DNA of 64,000 nucleotides, from positions 1-64,000 of the forward strand of contig NZ_JAFMPQ010000028.1 of NCBI RefSeq assembly GCF_020667845.1. The letters are read 5' to 3'. The notes below the pieces were generated by a model. That model was not told the origin of the DNA. It saw nothing but the letters and a program-made list of their open reading frames with translations, and searched no databases. Positions 1 to 9,662 of the stretch are shown here, one piece after another (within the stretch, counting starts at the first letter, position 1; the number at the start of each line of letters is the position of its first letter). A program made the position numbers and the translations under genes. This DNA is from Cognatishimia sp. F0-27 (lineage in GTDB: Bacteria; Pseudomonadota; Alphaproteobacteria; Rhodobacterales; Rhodobacteraceae).

Positions 1-9
1 CAAACACCA

Positions 10-45
10 CCCCATCACCGATCTTCGCCAAGCCCGGTGATGGGG
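10..45. other. Perfect 11-bp inverted repeat (hairpin)
   Basis: CCCCATCACCG at 10-20 pairs exactly with CGGTGATGGGG at 35-45 across a 14-nt loop. There is no T tract on either side, so it is not a convincing intrinsic terminator. It lies just outside the left IS5 remnant and could be the end of a transcript or of a gene lying left of the window. Confidence 0.4.
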
Positions 46-69
46 TATCAATAACAGATCAGAGATATA

Positions 70-745
70 GAAGGGTCAGGACCCATTGATTTCCGCGTAG
101 GGCGTGGTTCACGGTCCGAAAACGAGCGGTGAACACGTCTGATCTTTTCTGGCTTAAGGACGCGCAGATGGCGCGCCTTGCGCTCTTTTTCCCGAAGTCC
201 CGCGGCAAGCCATGCGTTCATGATAGACGTGTCTTGAGCGGCATTACCTTGTTCAATCGCAATTGCTTAAGATGGCGCGATGCGCCCGCATGTTATGGAC
301 CGCACAAGACGCTTTACAACTGTTGGAAGCGGTGGAGCGAGAAGGGCATTTTCGCCCAGATGTTGGCGGGTCTGGCTGCCGAGCACGGCAAAGAAACGAC
401 CGTGAGGACACGTCTCTTCGAAACGACGCCGCGACTGCCGGTCAATGGACGCACCGAATCTGAGGGCACACCGCACGGCAACCGGCATGACCGTCGCAAA
501 AGGGGGCGGGGACGCGGGATCGGCCGGACCAAGGGCGGCATGAACACAAAGCTGCACGCCATCTGAACCGGCAAGGGGCGCCCGCTGAACCTGTGCGTCA
601 CCGCCGGTCAGCTCAGCGACTGCATCGGCGCACGGGCCGTTCCTGAGCGATGGCAGATACAACGCCTGGCAACGGTATGCCGGTTCGATTGGACCTGTTT
701 GCCCTTCCAACGGTTGTCGCGGATGCCCGGGACACACCCTGTCAC
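70..745 (+). mobile_element. Degenerate IS5-family transposase remnant (left copy)
   Basis: An open frame at 129-566 (145 codons) starts MNTSDLFWLKDAQMARLALF and contains LRWRDAP, YGPHKTLYNCWKRW, GIFAQMLAGLAAEHGK and IGRTKGGMNTKLHAI. These are the classic N-terminal and central signatures of Rhodobacteraceae IS5-type DDE transposases. A stop follows at 564-566 where the family continues with a KGRP-type segment. That segment is still readable after the stop (GKGRPLNLCVTAGQLSD). Further frameshifted pieces run to about 745. The catalytic region is incomplete, so it is a pseudogene. The sequence GGGTCAGGACCC at about 73-84 may belong to the IS left end. The right end was not located. Confidence 0.85.
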
Positions 746-753
746 GATTGGCC

Positions 754-3507
754 TTACACAAGCACAACGTCATCAATGATGCTGGACGTGGCCGTGATGC
801 CGGTGAAGGTCAGTGTGTCGCCATTGCCAAAGTCGAACACTATATCGCCATTTGCATTGCGGGTGGCGTAGCTCGACAGGTCTCCGGGAACCGGGTTGGC
901 CTCCGTCAGCAGGTCGGCGTCGATCTCAACACTGTCAATGTTGTTCTGGAAATCGGCGATGGTGTCGGCCCCGCCACCCGACTGGAACACAAATGCATCC
1001 GCACCGATCCCGCCATTCAGGGTGTCGTTTCCGGCACCGCCATCCAGCCTGTCGGCCCCGGCATTGCCAGCCAGCAAATCGTTGCCCTCATCGCCCTCAA
1101 GCGTGTCCGAACCGTTGTTGCCTCTCAGTGTGTCTTGCCCTGTACCGCCAGACAAAACGTCATTGTTGATCCCGCCTTCGAGCAGGTCGCGCCCGTCTCC
1201 GCCGCGCAGGGTATCGGCGCCTGCATTGCCGAAAAGCGTGTCGTCGTCCCCGCCGCCCAGAAGGCTGTCGAAACCCGCGGAGCCGGAGAGCAGGTCATTC
1301 CCGCCATCCCCGAGCAAGGTATCAAGGCCTAGCCCGCCGGCGAGAGTGTCATTGCCCAATCCGCCGCGCAGAAAGTCGAAGCCGTTATTGCCGGTCAGGC
1401 TATCGTTGCCCGATCCGCCTTCAAGACTGTCGTAGCCGTCAAGACCGATCAGAGTGTCATGCCCTGCGCCCCCTGTGGCGGTGTCAAACCCGATGCCGGT
1501 ATTGAGGCTGTCATCCCCGGCGCCGCCTGTCATCAGATCCAGCCCCCCATTACCGAACAGCGTGTCAGCCCCATCACCGCCGTTCAGGGAGTCGCTCCCT
1601 GATCCGCCTGTGAGCGTGTCGGTCCCGGCGCCGCCCAGCAGCGTGTCCGCGCCGTCATTGCCTTGCAGGGCGTCATTGCCGCCATCGCCCTGGATCAGGT
1701 CATTGCCGGCTGCGCCGCTCAGGGAATCGTTGCCGTCATTACCCCGCATGCTGTCGTCGTTCAGGCAGCCGTCGATGGTGTCGTCACCGCTTTCGCCTGT
1801 CAGGGCCAGCACCGGGCCGATGGTGGTCAGAGCGCGGATCTGACCCGCGACGGAGGCTTCATCAGACAAGGTGGTGACGCCATTCACGAAGTAACCGGAG
1901 ATCGCGGTCTGCGCCGTATCGGCAGACACCGCCTTGGCCGCGGTCACATCTGTTGCGATCTCCGCGAGGGTGAGCGGGAGCGTCACGCTGCGCCACCCCC
2001 CGATCTCTTGTGCGAGCGCGCCCGCCATGATGTTGGCAACCGGCGCGCCGTTCAGGCTGCCCACGGCCCTTACGCCAGCCATGTCCTCTGCGACAGCGCT
2101 GGATATGGCGCATTCTATCGCTGCGGACAGGGCAGAAGACTCCTCCGCCGCCCTGGCGGTGGCCTGTGCCAGTTCAAAGGCGAGGGCCATTGCCGTGGAG
2201 TCCATCAACGCCGTTGCGGTCGCGTTGGACTCACGCTGCGCCACGGCACCGGCCGAACCAAAATCATCTGCCGTGGCCTCGGCCGCACTGGTAAACATGG
2301 CAAGGGCTGAGGCGTCCGATGTGTCCGATGCATTGGCCGACGCGGCAGAGCGATACAGCGCGGCGGCGTTGGAAACCCCGGTATTCAATGCATCAGCATT
2401 CGCGACCGAATTGTCCCCCCCAAGCGCTGTCGCACTTGATCCATCATCAGAGGTTGCAACGGAGACGGAGCCTACATCAGCGGTCGCACTCGCGATGCTC
2501 GCGTTGTCTGCTCTCGTTGTCGCGCTGCTTGTATCGGTCGCCGTCGACGTTGCGACGGATCCGTTTGCTGCCAAAGCCCCTGCATCGGATCTGTCGGATG
2601 AAACCGCGGAAGTTGAACTGCCCCCATCCGCCACAGAGCTCGCGGCGGACGCTTCCAGTGCATCAGCGGCTGCAATGGAAGAATTGTCGGCAACGGCCTC
2701 CGCCTGAGATGCGTCACGACTGGTTGCAACGGCCGTAGACTGGTTGTCCGCGGTTGCCGTTGCGGTCGAATCCGCATCGGCTGACGCCGTAGCCGAGCCC
2801 CCTTCACCGGCCGTGGCCGAGGCGGTGCTGTTCCCTCTGGAAAACGCTGTGGCGTCGGCGCCTGTTTGGAACGTCGCGCGGGCGGTGGATGTGGCATCAT
2901 CCAGCGCGACGGCGAGGGCGATGGTCCCCTCATAGGCCGCAGATGGCGAAGCGTCCACGCGTTGGATGGTGGTGTCGATGGTTGGCGCGCCCGTCAGGTC
3001 AAAGGCCGTCAGGATGGTCTGTAGATCGTCATCAAGCGCCAGCGCAAAATGCACAGCCGCCTCTCCTGCCAGAGCGGAGGCGGAGGCTTCGATGGTGGTT
3101 TCGGTGTCGGGATTGTCGCGCAGGTCGATCTCGACATCGTAATTGGCGGAAACACCGGCAGGTGGCGGCGTGGCATCCACGTCGAATGTGACTGTACCGG
3201 TCTCGATCCCGCTCCCGGTGGTGATCTGGTAGGACACAACAACGGCGGCGGTGCTACCCGAGCTTAGCCCTTGAAAAGCCATGGCTCCTTCGGTGGCAAT
3301 GATCAGCTCCCCCGCTTCGCCCGCGCCCGCATTGTAGCTGACGCCGACCGCCGTCAGGCTGGAGGTGTCCCCGTCCACCGTCACGCCCGTCAGAGCAAAC
3401 GCCGATCCTGGCAGCGTCGTTTCCAGCCCAAGAAAGCGATCCACAAATTCCGCCGCGCCAAAGGAAACGTCGAAACCGGATGTGATCGGTCCAAAATCAA
3501 AACTCAT
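754..3507 (-). CDS. RTX calcium-binding protein with 28-copy decapeptide array (RTX1, 917 aa)
   Basis: Large acidic protein, presumably exported by a type I system. Residues 1-115 are beta-rich and Ig-like. Residues 197-476 are an uninterrupted array of ten-residue repeats rich in Ala, Ser, Thr and Asp. Residues about 572-835 are RTX nonapeptides of the GGxGxDxLx type that fold into Ca-binding beta rolls; alternate units begin GND and GFD/GLD, giving an 18-residue super-period. The last 85 residues ([10 protein letters not shown] to DDVVLV) resemble an uncleaved type I secretion signal and are closely matched by the C termini of the genes at 9663 and 13459. There is no Sec signal peptide, no lipobox and no visible catalytic domain. 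The start codon has only a weak Shine-Dalgarno (CGAAAG). Adhesin, surface-layer or matrix protein are possible roles; the function is not established. Confidence 0.85.
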   Translation of the reverse strand: MSFDFGPITSGFDVSFGAAEFVDRFLGLETTLPGSAFALTGVTVDGDTSSLTAVGVSYNAGAGEAGELIIATEGAMAFQGLSSGSTAAVVVSYQITTGSGIETGTVTFDVDATPPPAGVSANYDVEIDLRDNPDTETTIEASASALAGEAAVHFALALDDDLQTILTAFDLTGAPTIDTTIQRVDASPSAAYEGTIALAVALDDATSTARATFQTGADATAFSRGNSTASATAGEGGSATASADADSTATATADNQSTAVATSRDASQAEAVADNSSIAAADALEASAASSVADGGSSTSAVSSDRSDAGALAANGSVATSTATDTSSATTRADNASIASATADVGSVSVATSDDGSSATALGGDNSVANADALNTGVSNAAALYRSAASANASDTSDASALAMFTSAAEATADDFGSAGAVAQRESNATATALMDSTAMALAFELAQATARAAEESSALSAAIECAISSAVAEDMAGVRAVGSLNGAPVANIMAGALAQEIGGWRSVTLPLTLAEIATDVTAAKAVSADTAQTAISGYFVNGVTTLSDEASVAGQIRALTTIGPVLALTGESGDDTIDGCLNDDSMRGNDGNDSLSGAAGNDLIQGDGGNDALQGNDGADTLLGGAGTDTLTGGSGSDSLNGGDGADTLFGNGGLDLMTGGAGDDSLNTGIGFDTATGGAGHDTLIGLDGYDSLEGGSGNDSLTGNNGFDFLRGGLGNDTLAGGLGLDTLLGDGGNDLLSGSAGFDSLLGGGDDDTLFGNAGADTLRGGDGRDLLEGGINNDVLSGGTGQDTLRGNNGSDTLEGDEGNDLLAGNAGADRLDGGAGNDTLNGGIGADAFVFQSGGGADTIADFQNNIDSVEIDADLLTEANPVPGDLSSYATRNANGDIVFDFGNGDTLTFTGITATSSIIDDVVLV
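2080..2919 (-). repeat. Tandem array of 28 decapeptide repeats (30-bp period) inside RTX1
   Basis: Read on the minus strand from residue 197 to 476, the protein divides into 28 consecutive ten-residue units with no gap. Examples are [40 protein letters not shown] and [10 protein letters not shown]. The rough consensus is S-x-A-x-A-x-A-D-x-x: small residues at positions 3, 5 and 7 alternate with variable residues, then a polar turn. The units vary too much to be a recent duplication, so the register is under selection. Confidence 0.85.
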
Positions 3508-3823
3508 AGCCTACGTCTTTCGCCAAAAGTCAGTCGGTCAATTCAGGCAACGATACCCGAACCCAAAGGAATCTCCATCTCATTTCTGTCGCCGCACCAA
3601 ACTGCACTTTATGCCGTGCCACCGTCCAAAACCCTTCAATGCAGCATTGACGGACGACGCAAGCCTTGACGGAACTGAATCGCAGCGTCGCGCCTCGTTC
3701 CGAACGGCAGCTATGGACCGAAATGGACGCTGATCCGCGCCACGTGGCTATGGATGCTGCGGGTCCTCCGAGGTCCTCAACGAGCCCATTGTGACAGATG
3801 CCGCGTCTTGTACGGATGTCAGC
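3508..3823. other. Upstream region of RTX1, no gene seen
   Basis: This stretch should hold the RTX1 promoter (minus strand). I see no convincing coding sequence or clear -35/-10 pair. Short open frames on the plus strand have no recognisable product. Confidence 0.4.
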
Positions 3824-4393
3824 CTATTGGGATGAGCGACGAGGCCCGATCAAATTGGTTAAGATTTTGTCTGACAAGATCTTGTTGCGCAAAGTGGCTG
3901 TGCGCCGGATTTGCCGTGTCCCCGGACGGACCCGGCCTTTGAGCTCTCTGATGGGTCCGCTAGGCGCGGTGTAGCCGTTCAGAAGGGTGATGCGGACCTG
4001 CAACTCGGCGACCTGGCGAGCAAAGTCGCGTGTCATCAGGGCGTGACCGGGCAGGTTGACGCAATTCTTCTGGCTCTCGGCGCGGCTCCGACCGTGGTAG
4101 CCAGACCACCTCCACCACAGGGCGCCGCCGAGATATCGCGGGGCACGCGCGGTCTCGTTCTTAGCCCGCGCATCTGGGCTCGTGGGCTTCCAGGGTTTGG
4201 CGTGCTTGCGGGGCGAGATGACAGTGGCGGCATGTCGAGCCGCGATGGACGCGAGCCAGCTCTGGGATACTATGCAAGGTCCGCGGGGGCGGCATGCCAC
4301 CCACGGAGCGAATTTAAACACATGCCAAAGGCCGCTCCGCGCTCCTTCGGCGGGACCGGCGCAATTCGGCCAAGCCGGGCACATGCCTTGCAA
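3824..4393 (-). mobile_element. Degenerate IS5-family (IS903-like) transposase C-terminal remnant
   Basis: The minus-strand frame contains AARHAATVISPRKHAKPWKP, a long ARAKNETARAPRYLGGALWW stretch, WSGYHGRSRAESQKNCVNL and MTRDFARQVAELQVRITLLN. This order matches the C-terminal half of IS5-family transposases with the pattern DR-AVIPPRKNAKPW, WxxWSGYHRRSRVExKM and ARDFDRQVAELQVR. The YxxxRSRxE block around the last catalytic glutamate is retained, but the N-terminal half with the first catalytic aspartate is missing and the reading frame runs beyond the normal end. It sits between RTX1 and RTX2. Confidence 0.8.
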
Positions 4394-4447
4394 ATCAGTG
4401 CAACATTGACGGCACGTTATTGCCCGTGCTGCCCTCAGCGCGCTTGT

Positions 4448-7400
4448 TCAGAGAATGAAATCGGACTGATCCACGGTCCCGACCACATAGACCTGGGCGT
4501 CTGTCGTGGCATCGCCATTCACGTCGAGGCTTGCAATTGTCACTGGAACGCCAGCCTTGGTCGTTTCCAGCAGCGTCATTTCACCGGCCGTTCCAGAGAA
4601 GCTCGCAACCACAACGAACGACTGATCCAACCCGATACCCGTATTGGCGTCGATTTGGGACAGGTCGATCACGTCGCCCTCTGCACGAGAAAAATCGCGC
4701 ACCTCGTCGCGCCCGAACTGCCCGATCCCCATCTCCGAAATCGCGGCGAAGTGGAACACATCCGCGCCGCTGCCGCCGGTATAAAGGTCGCGCCCCGGCC
4801 CGCCGTCGAGGAAGTCCGCGCCCGAACCGCCCAACAACTGATCGTTGTTGGCGCCGCCCAGCAGCCGGTCGTTGTTGGCCCCGCCGAGCAGCACGTCATT
4901 GCCCGCAAGTCCGTTCAGCGTGTCTTGGCCAAACGACCCTTCAAGCCGGTTGCCATGAATCTCCGTGCCGGTGATCTCGTCGTCAAAGCCCGACCCGAAC
5001 GCGTGTTCCACACGAACAAGCGTATCGCTGCCGCCTCCGCCCGTGGCCGTGCCCGCTTCAAGATTGACGACCACCGCGGACTCCAGACCGACATAAAGCA
5101 CCGTGTCGAAATTGGTGCCGCCATCGATCATGTCATCGCCAAGACCCCCGTTCAAGCGATCCGCAAAACTGCCGCCCGACAGGCTGTCGATGCCGTCGCC
5201 GCCTTCGAGACGATCCTCTCCCGCTCCGCCGAGTAGCGTGTCCTCACCGTCATTGCCGCGCAGTGTGTCGTTTTCGAGGAGCCCGTCCAGCTCGTCATGA
5301 CCGTCGCCGCCGTCGATGGCATTGGCGCCGTCGTCGCCCCGGATCACATCGTTAAACGCCGATCCGCGCAGGTTCTGGATATTGAGCAGCGTATCTCCCA
5401 CCGCATCGCCGCCGCCGAAGAACCCCTGTTTCAGGTTGATCAGCACCCGCGCGTCCGAATGCGCATAAGACGCCACGTTGACGCCGCCTTGACCGTCGAT
5501 CTCGTCGGCACCGCCGCCACCTTCGATCTCATTGTTGGAGCCATCGCCGCGCAGCACGTCGCCAAAGGCGGACCCACGCAGGTTCTCGATGGATGTCAGC
5601 GTATCACCCGCAGCATGCCCACCGGCTTCGAAATTGGCACCGAGATTGATCACCACGCGCGCGTCCGAATGCTCGTAGGACGCGGTGTCGGAGCCGCCTT
5701 GTCCGTCGATCTGGTCGCCATCGGCGCCGCCTTCGATCACGTTGGCCGCTTCGTCCCCGCGCAGGATATCGTCAAACGCGGACCCGCGCAGGTTTTCGAT
5801 GGACGTCAGCGTGTCACCCGCAGCATGCCCACCGGATTCGAAACCCGCGCCAAGATTGATCACCACGCGCGCGTCAGAATGTTCGTAAGACGCGGTGTCG
5901 GATCCGCCCTGACCGTCGATCTGGTCGCCATCGGCGCCGCCTTCGATCACATTGGCCTCGTCGTCGCCCCGCAAAATATCATTGAAGCCTGAGCCGCGCA
6001 GGTTTTCGATGGAAATAAGGGTATCGTCATCGGCATCGCCGCCGGCTTCGAAATTGGCCGCGAGATTGATCACCACCCGTGCCCCGGAGCTTTCGTAAGA
6101 TGCGGTATCGGACCCAGCCTCGCCGTCCAGCGTATCGCCACCCGCGCCGCCCTCAAGCGTGTCATCGCCACCGCCACCACGGATCACATTGGCGAAGGAA
6201 CCCACCGCCGAAAGCGCGTTATCCCCGTCGTCGCCCTGTATCCCGGCTTCACCGGCTACGCGCACATTCTCGATATTGGTGACGATATCCCGGTCAAGAC
6301 CGCTAAACAGGATCCGGCCCACGCTCAGATCGACAACCTGGGTAGACGCAGGAGAGATACTGCCTGACGCAGAGAAGAAAAACAGATCGGTTCCAGAGCC
6401 GCCATCAAACGTGCCGATGGCTGAAGACGCGGTAAAACTCTGCTTTTCGAGGATGTCGTCATTTTCCCCACCGCGCAGCGTATCGGCCGCGTCCCCCTCT
6501 TCTCCCGAAAGCAGCGTATCGTTGCCCTCACCGCCTTCGAGGCTGTCGGCCCCAATGCCGCCGTCGAGGGTGTCGGACCCGATGCCACCAAAAAGGCTGT
6601 CATTCCCCCCGCCGCCATCGAGGCTGTCATTCCCCTCTCCGCCATCGATGATTTCGACATTGGCACCGCCGGTGATGGTGTCACGCCCGCCCTTGCCCAG
6701 AAATGTAAAGGTGACGCCAATATCGGCCACGACGCCGTTGATCACATCGTTGCCCGCCGCCGCGTCGATGTTCTCCACCCCGAGAAGCGTTCGGTTAGGG
6801 TTAAAACTGACGCCCCAGGTGCCAGGATCAAGGTCGAAGCTGAGGTCTATGAGATAGGTATCCTGGATATTCAGCGTATCGTCCCCGATGCCGCCGTCAA
6901 TGCTGTCGAAGCCATGACTGGCCGCATTGAAAAACAGGTCGTTGCCACCCCCACCGTTCAGGCTGTCAAAACCGAGGCCTCCATTGATGGTGTCATTGCC
7001 TCCACCGCCGTCTATCTCGTTGACGCCGTCGTCGCCGATGAATTCCTCGTTGGCGTCGCTGCCGCGGACGTTTTCAAAATTGGTCGCGGATTCTATCTGG
7101 GTACCGAACCGGACCTCTTCATTCAAAAGGTCATAGATCGTGCCATTGGACATGCCGCTGCCAAAGAGCCAGTCGACATCAGCGCCGCCATCGCGGGATT
7201 CACTGTCAGACACAGCTGAAATCCCAATGCTGTCATTCCCGTCGCCGCCAAAGACTTGATTTGCACCCGCGCCATCCGTGATCGTGTCATTGCCATCATG
7301 ACCGAACACGCTGTCTGCAGAGGCGGCAAAGCTGTCGTTGCCGATGGTGCCGATCTGCCACCCATCGGGGCTGTAGACCGGATTATTCACCGTATCACGG

Positions 7401-8566
7401 GTATCAAAGATTTCCGCCTCGATGTCGCTCCCGCTTCTGAACGTGGTGACAAAGCGCCCATCGGCCAGGCCAATCCCGCCCATATCCCTTTCGACGCCGG
7501 GATCGCGCGTCACAGTCGCACCCACAGCGGTGCCCGTCGCACTGAAGCGCTGCATGGCAAAGGTGTTGGCCTCATCATCGTCATAGGCCACGACAAAGCC
7601 GCCATCGGCCAGCGCGATCAGGTGCGGCTCGTTGTTGTCGTCGGTCGAGCCATCGCTGTCGACCAGAGTGACAGCGCCCTGCTCCACACCGGCATTGTCA
7701 TACCGTTGGAACTGGAGATCGATGTCACTGCTGTCGCTGTTCTGCCAGGCGATGACAAAACCGCCCCCCGTCAACCCGATGACGGATGCATCCACATCAC
7801 TTTCGCCATTCGTGAAGGTGCCGCTCACAAACGCCGCACCGACAAAGTCGCCCGTGGTGCCGTTGACAATCGCGAACCCGAGGGCGTCTTCGCGACCGCT
7901 TTCCCGGTCTTCGTGCACCACGACATAATTGCCGTCCGACAGCGCCGCGATATCGGTCATGTTGCTGAAGGCGGACCCGGAAAGGACCTTCGTAGCCGAT
8001 CCGACAGTCGCATCCGCGGCCACGCGCACTGTCTGGACCTCTGTGTCCGCCTCGTCGGCGTCCGACTCATCGGTGAATTGATAGGCCACCACGTAGCTGC
8101 CATCGCTCTGAGACGCCACCGACGGTTTAGAGACGATATCGCCCGCCGTCGGAGTGGATGCGATGGTCAGGCTGTCGCGTGACCCGATGGTGCCATCGGC
8201 ATTGGTCGACCATTCCGAGGCGCGAATTCTGTTGCTTGTGGCCGTGCCGTCATCATCCGTATAGACCACGACAAATCGGCCATCTTCCAGCGCCGCGGCA
8301 TCGAACTCGCGTTCATCATCCGATTGGAATCCGTTGGCGATGAATTCGCTGCCAATCTCGTTGCCAAGCGGGTCATAGATCTGGCCAATGATGTCAAACC
8401 CGTTGCCGGTGTCGCCGACCGCGTCGGAATCGTCCGCCCAGAATACGACGATGTTGCCGGTGGTCAGCTGGATGACAACCGGCTTCTCCTGGGTGGATCC
8501 GCCAGTGCCGGATGTGGTGTTGTTGACGGTAAACTGGTCGAGCCAGGTTTCAGGTGTCGTGGGCAT
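4448..8566 (-). CDS. RTX calcium-binding protein with serralysin-type C terminus (RTX2, 1372 aa)
   Basis: Start at the ATG at 8566 is chosen because AGGAGATTTCC precedes it; an in-frame ATG 16 codons upstream lacks this. Residues about 10-400 hold repeated segments of the form DGxFVVxYxDD spaced by 50-60 residues, which looks like a beta-propeller or FG-GAP-like region. RTX repeats follow from about residue 405 to 1270, interrupted by four tandem 70-residue units. The C terminus (GGSGADVFHFAAISEMGIG, then a DFSRAEGDVIDLSQID block) matches the serralysin/peptidase M10 C-terminal domain family, which carries the type I secretion signal in proteases and many non-protease RTX proteins. No zinc-protease HExxH motif is present, so it is not itself a serralysin. 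Its C terminus differs from the other three RTX proteins here. Confidence 0.88.
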   Translation of the reverse strand: MPTTPETWLDQFTVNNTTSGTGGSTQEKPVVIQLTTGNIVVFWADDSDAVGDTGNGFDIIGQIYDPLGNEIGSEFIANGFQSDDEREFDAAALEDGRFVVVYTDDDGTATSNRIRASEWSTNADGTIGSRDSLTIASTPTAGDIVSKPSVASQSDGSYVVAYQFTDESDADEADTEVQTVRVAADATVGSATKVLSGSAFSNMTDIAALSDGNYVVVHEDRESGREDALGFAIVNGTTGDFVGAAFVSGTFTNGESDVDASVIGLTGGGFVIAWQNSDSSDIDLQFQRYDNAGVEQGAVTLVDSDGSTDDNNEPHLIALADGGFVVAYDDDEANTFAMQRFSATGTAVGATVTRDPGVERDMGGIGLADGRFVTTFRSGSDIEAEIFDTRDTVNNPVYSPDGWQIGTIGNDSFAASADSVFGHDGNDTITDGAGANQVFGGDGNDSIGISAVSDSESRDGGADVDWLFGSGMSNGTIYDLLNEEVRFGTQIESATNFENVRGSDANEEFIGDDGVNEIDGGGGNDTINGGLGFDSLNGGGGNDLFFNAASHGFDSIDGGIGDDTLNIQDTYLIDLSFDLDPGTWGVSFNPNRTLLGVENIDAAAGNDVINGVVADIGVTFTFLGKGGRDTITGGANVEIIDGGEGNDSLDGGGGNDSLFGGIGSDTLDGGIGADSLEGGEGNDTLLSGEEGDAADTLRGGENDDILEKQSFTASSAIGTFDGGSGTDLFFFSASGSISPASTQVVDLSVGRILFSGLDRDIVTNIENVRVAGEAGIQGDDGDNALSAVGSFANVIRGGGGDDTLEGGAGGDTLDGEAGSDTASYESSGARVVINLAANFEAGGDADDDTLISIENLRGSGFNDILRGDDEANVIEGGADGDQIDGQGGSDTASYEHSDARVVINLGAGFESGGHAAGDTLTSIENLRGSAFDDILRGDEAANVIEGGADGDQIDGQGGSDTASYEHSDARVVINLGANFEAGGHAAGDTLTSIENLRGSAFGDVLRGDGSNNEIEGGGGADEIDGQGGVNVASYAHSDARVLINLKQGFFGGGDAVGDTLLNIQNLRGSAFNDVIRGDDGANAIDGGDGHDELDGLLENDTLRGNDGEDTLLGGAGEDRLEGGDGIDSLSGGSFADRLNGGLGDDMIDGGTNFDTVLYVGLESAVVVNLEAGTATGGGGSDTLVRVEHAFGSGFDDEITGTEIHGNRLEGSFGQDTLNGLAGNDVLLGGANNDRLLGGANNDQLLGGSGADFLDGGPGRDLYTGGSGADVFHFAAISEMGIGQFGRDEVRDFSRAEGDVIDLSQIDANTGIGLDQSFVVVASFSGTAGEMTLLETTKAGVPVTIASLDVNGDATTDAQVYVVGTVDQSDFIL
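5261..6100 (-). repeat. Four tandem 70-residue (210-bp) repeats in RTX2
   Basis: Units start at 6100, 5890, 5680 and 5470 on the minus strand. Each begins SYExSxARVVINL, continues GDTLTSIENLRGSAF, then has RTX units ending IDGQGGSDTA. Units 2 and 3 are almost identical for their first 40 residues; units 1 and 4 have diverged more. The spacing is exactly 210 bp in all cases, pointing to duplication by unequal crossing-over with continued in-frame selection. Confidence 0.85.
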
Positions 8567-9019
8567 GGAAATCTCCTGATAAAATCGTTTTTCAGGCCCG
8601 ACATTCGTGTCCAACCCCCGTTTGGCACTGACGTTAGCCGTTGATCATTCGTTTACCAATGATAATCGCGTGACAGCCACAGTAATGCCCCGCAACCGGA
8701 TCGCTGCTGCGCGGCTGTCTTCGTTGCCCCAAAAATGCGCATGGTATGCATATCGCGCTGGGCATCAACGGTCCCGGATGAGCCTGTTTCAAATACAAGA
8801 TTGCCGGCCCGGAGGTCGCGCAACAGCCGGTCATCTCCGCGTATGCCCGCAAGCCTGTCAGTGCCTGCCAATCTCGCGATCGGGACCCACAACGCGCCGT
8901 TCGCCAGAGCGCAGCCTAAAACCGGGTCGCCAGCGTTGACGCCCAAGCAGCTTGCATCGAGCCGGGATCATCCCCGGAGAGCGGTGCCCGGATAAGCCGT
9001 TGGTGGGTTTCAGCACTGG
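8567..9019. other. Upstream region of RTX2, unidentified coding-like segment
   Basis: A minus-strand frame at 8653-8946 (97 codons) reads as GDPVLGCALANGALWVPIAR then DDRLLRDLRAGNLVFETGSS. The composition looks protein-like, but I do not recognise a family. It has no good ribosome binding site and lies immediately 5' of RTX2 in the same orientation. It may be the remnant of a former gene. The RTX2 promoter should also lie here. Confidence 0.3.
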
Positions 9020-9235
9020 ACCGTGACCAGCCATCTATAAGGCACTGCACATTCGGGCATTGCCTCATTTCGAGAGCCGTCTCGGTCCGCGGAACACGCT
9101 GGATGGCACCGAGGCGAGGTCCAGACCGCAGAACTTGGGGAACTGGCTTTGGTGTCCGAACCGTTGCAGATCGCCTGCTTTGGCCGGAATGGTCAGGGCG
9201 TTGATCTGGTCGATACCGGGGACGGTGGTCAGCAA
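9020..9235 (-). mobile_element. IS110-family transposase C-terminal remnant
   Basis: The minus-strand reading from 9232 downward gives LTTVPGIDQINALTIPAKAG, then GDLQRFGHQSQFPKFCGLDL, then FRGPRRLSK, a stop, and GNARMCSALYRW. This is the C-terminal Transposase_20 pattern of IS110/IS1111 elements (PGIGPITA, DLxRFxxxxQFxxFxGLxL, SKxGNAxLR). An in-frame stop replaces the residue between SK and GNA. Nothing of the N-terminal DEDD domain is recognisable. Confidence 0.75.
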
Positions 9236-9662
9236 TTAATGGTGCGGGTGGCCGGATGGGCGCTTGGAGACGCGGTCTTCGATCCCATCGTGTGGTCGAA
9301 TGAAACTGCGCCTCTCAGCGGGTCATCGGCGCGTCGACCGGCTGCGTGGTCAGAGTATTTTTTGCTGGTATGGATTTTTGGAGCAGGGTAACACTTTATT
9401 CATTGAAACCGACATGGGATGTTACCTGAGCTTATACCGAGATTCTGCGCGGTTTTGCGCACGACCGATCTCGCGTCTTGATCCCGCTTTTCCACACTTA
9501 CAGCTTGAAACCTCGGTAGAGGGCCGGGTCCGACCATGGCCCTGAGGCGCTGATTGTGCCGCAACTGTGCGTGTTCCGGACGGCCGGCTGAGGCGACCAC
9601 CAGCCCCCCTGTGTTCTGCTACTGACAGCGCTGATGCGACACTACTTGAAAAGGATTGTTCC
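9236..9662. other. Upstream region of RTX3, no gene seen
   Basis: About 430 bases between the IS110 remnant and RTX3. I find no credible coding sequence. An AT-rich stretch near 9355-9400 (TATTTTTTGCTGG) is the likeliest place for the RTX3 promoter, but I cannot define -35/-10 boxes with confidence. Confidence 0.3.

Noticed and set aside
1454-1843. Plus-strand frames antisense to RTX1, such as the one at 1454-1843
   Set aside because: They are shadows of the repetitive RTX code: Pro/Ser-rich antisense of Gly/Asp repeats, with no independent start site or homology signature.
5261-6100. Regular repeats considered as a CRISPR array (also 2080-2919)
   Set aside because: The repeats are 210 and 30 bases, lack unique spacers, stay in frame and encode protein repeats. 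There are no cas genes.
4448-8566. RTX2 considered as a serralysin metalloprotease because of its C-terminal domain
   Set aside because: There is no HExxH zinc-binding motif or catalytic domain; many non-protease RTX proteins carry this C terminus.
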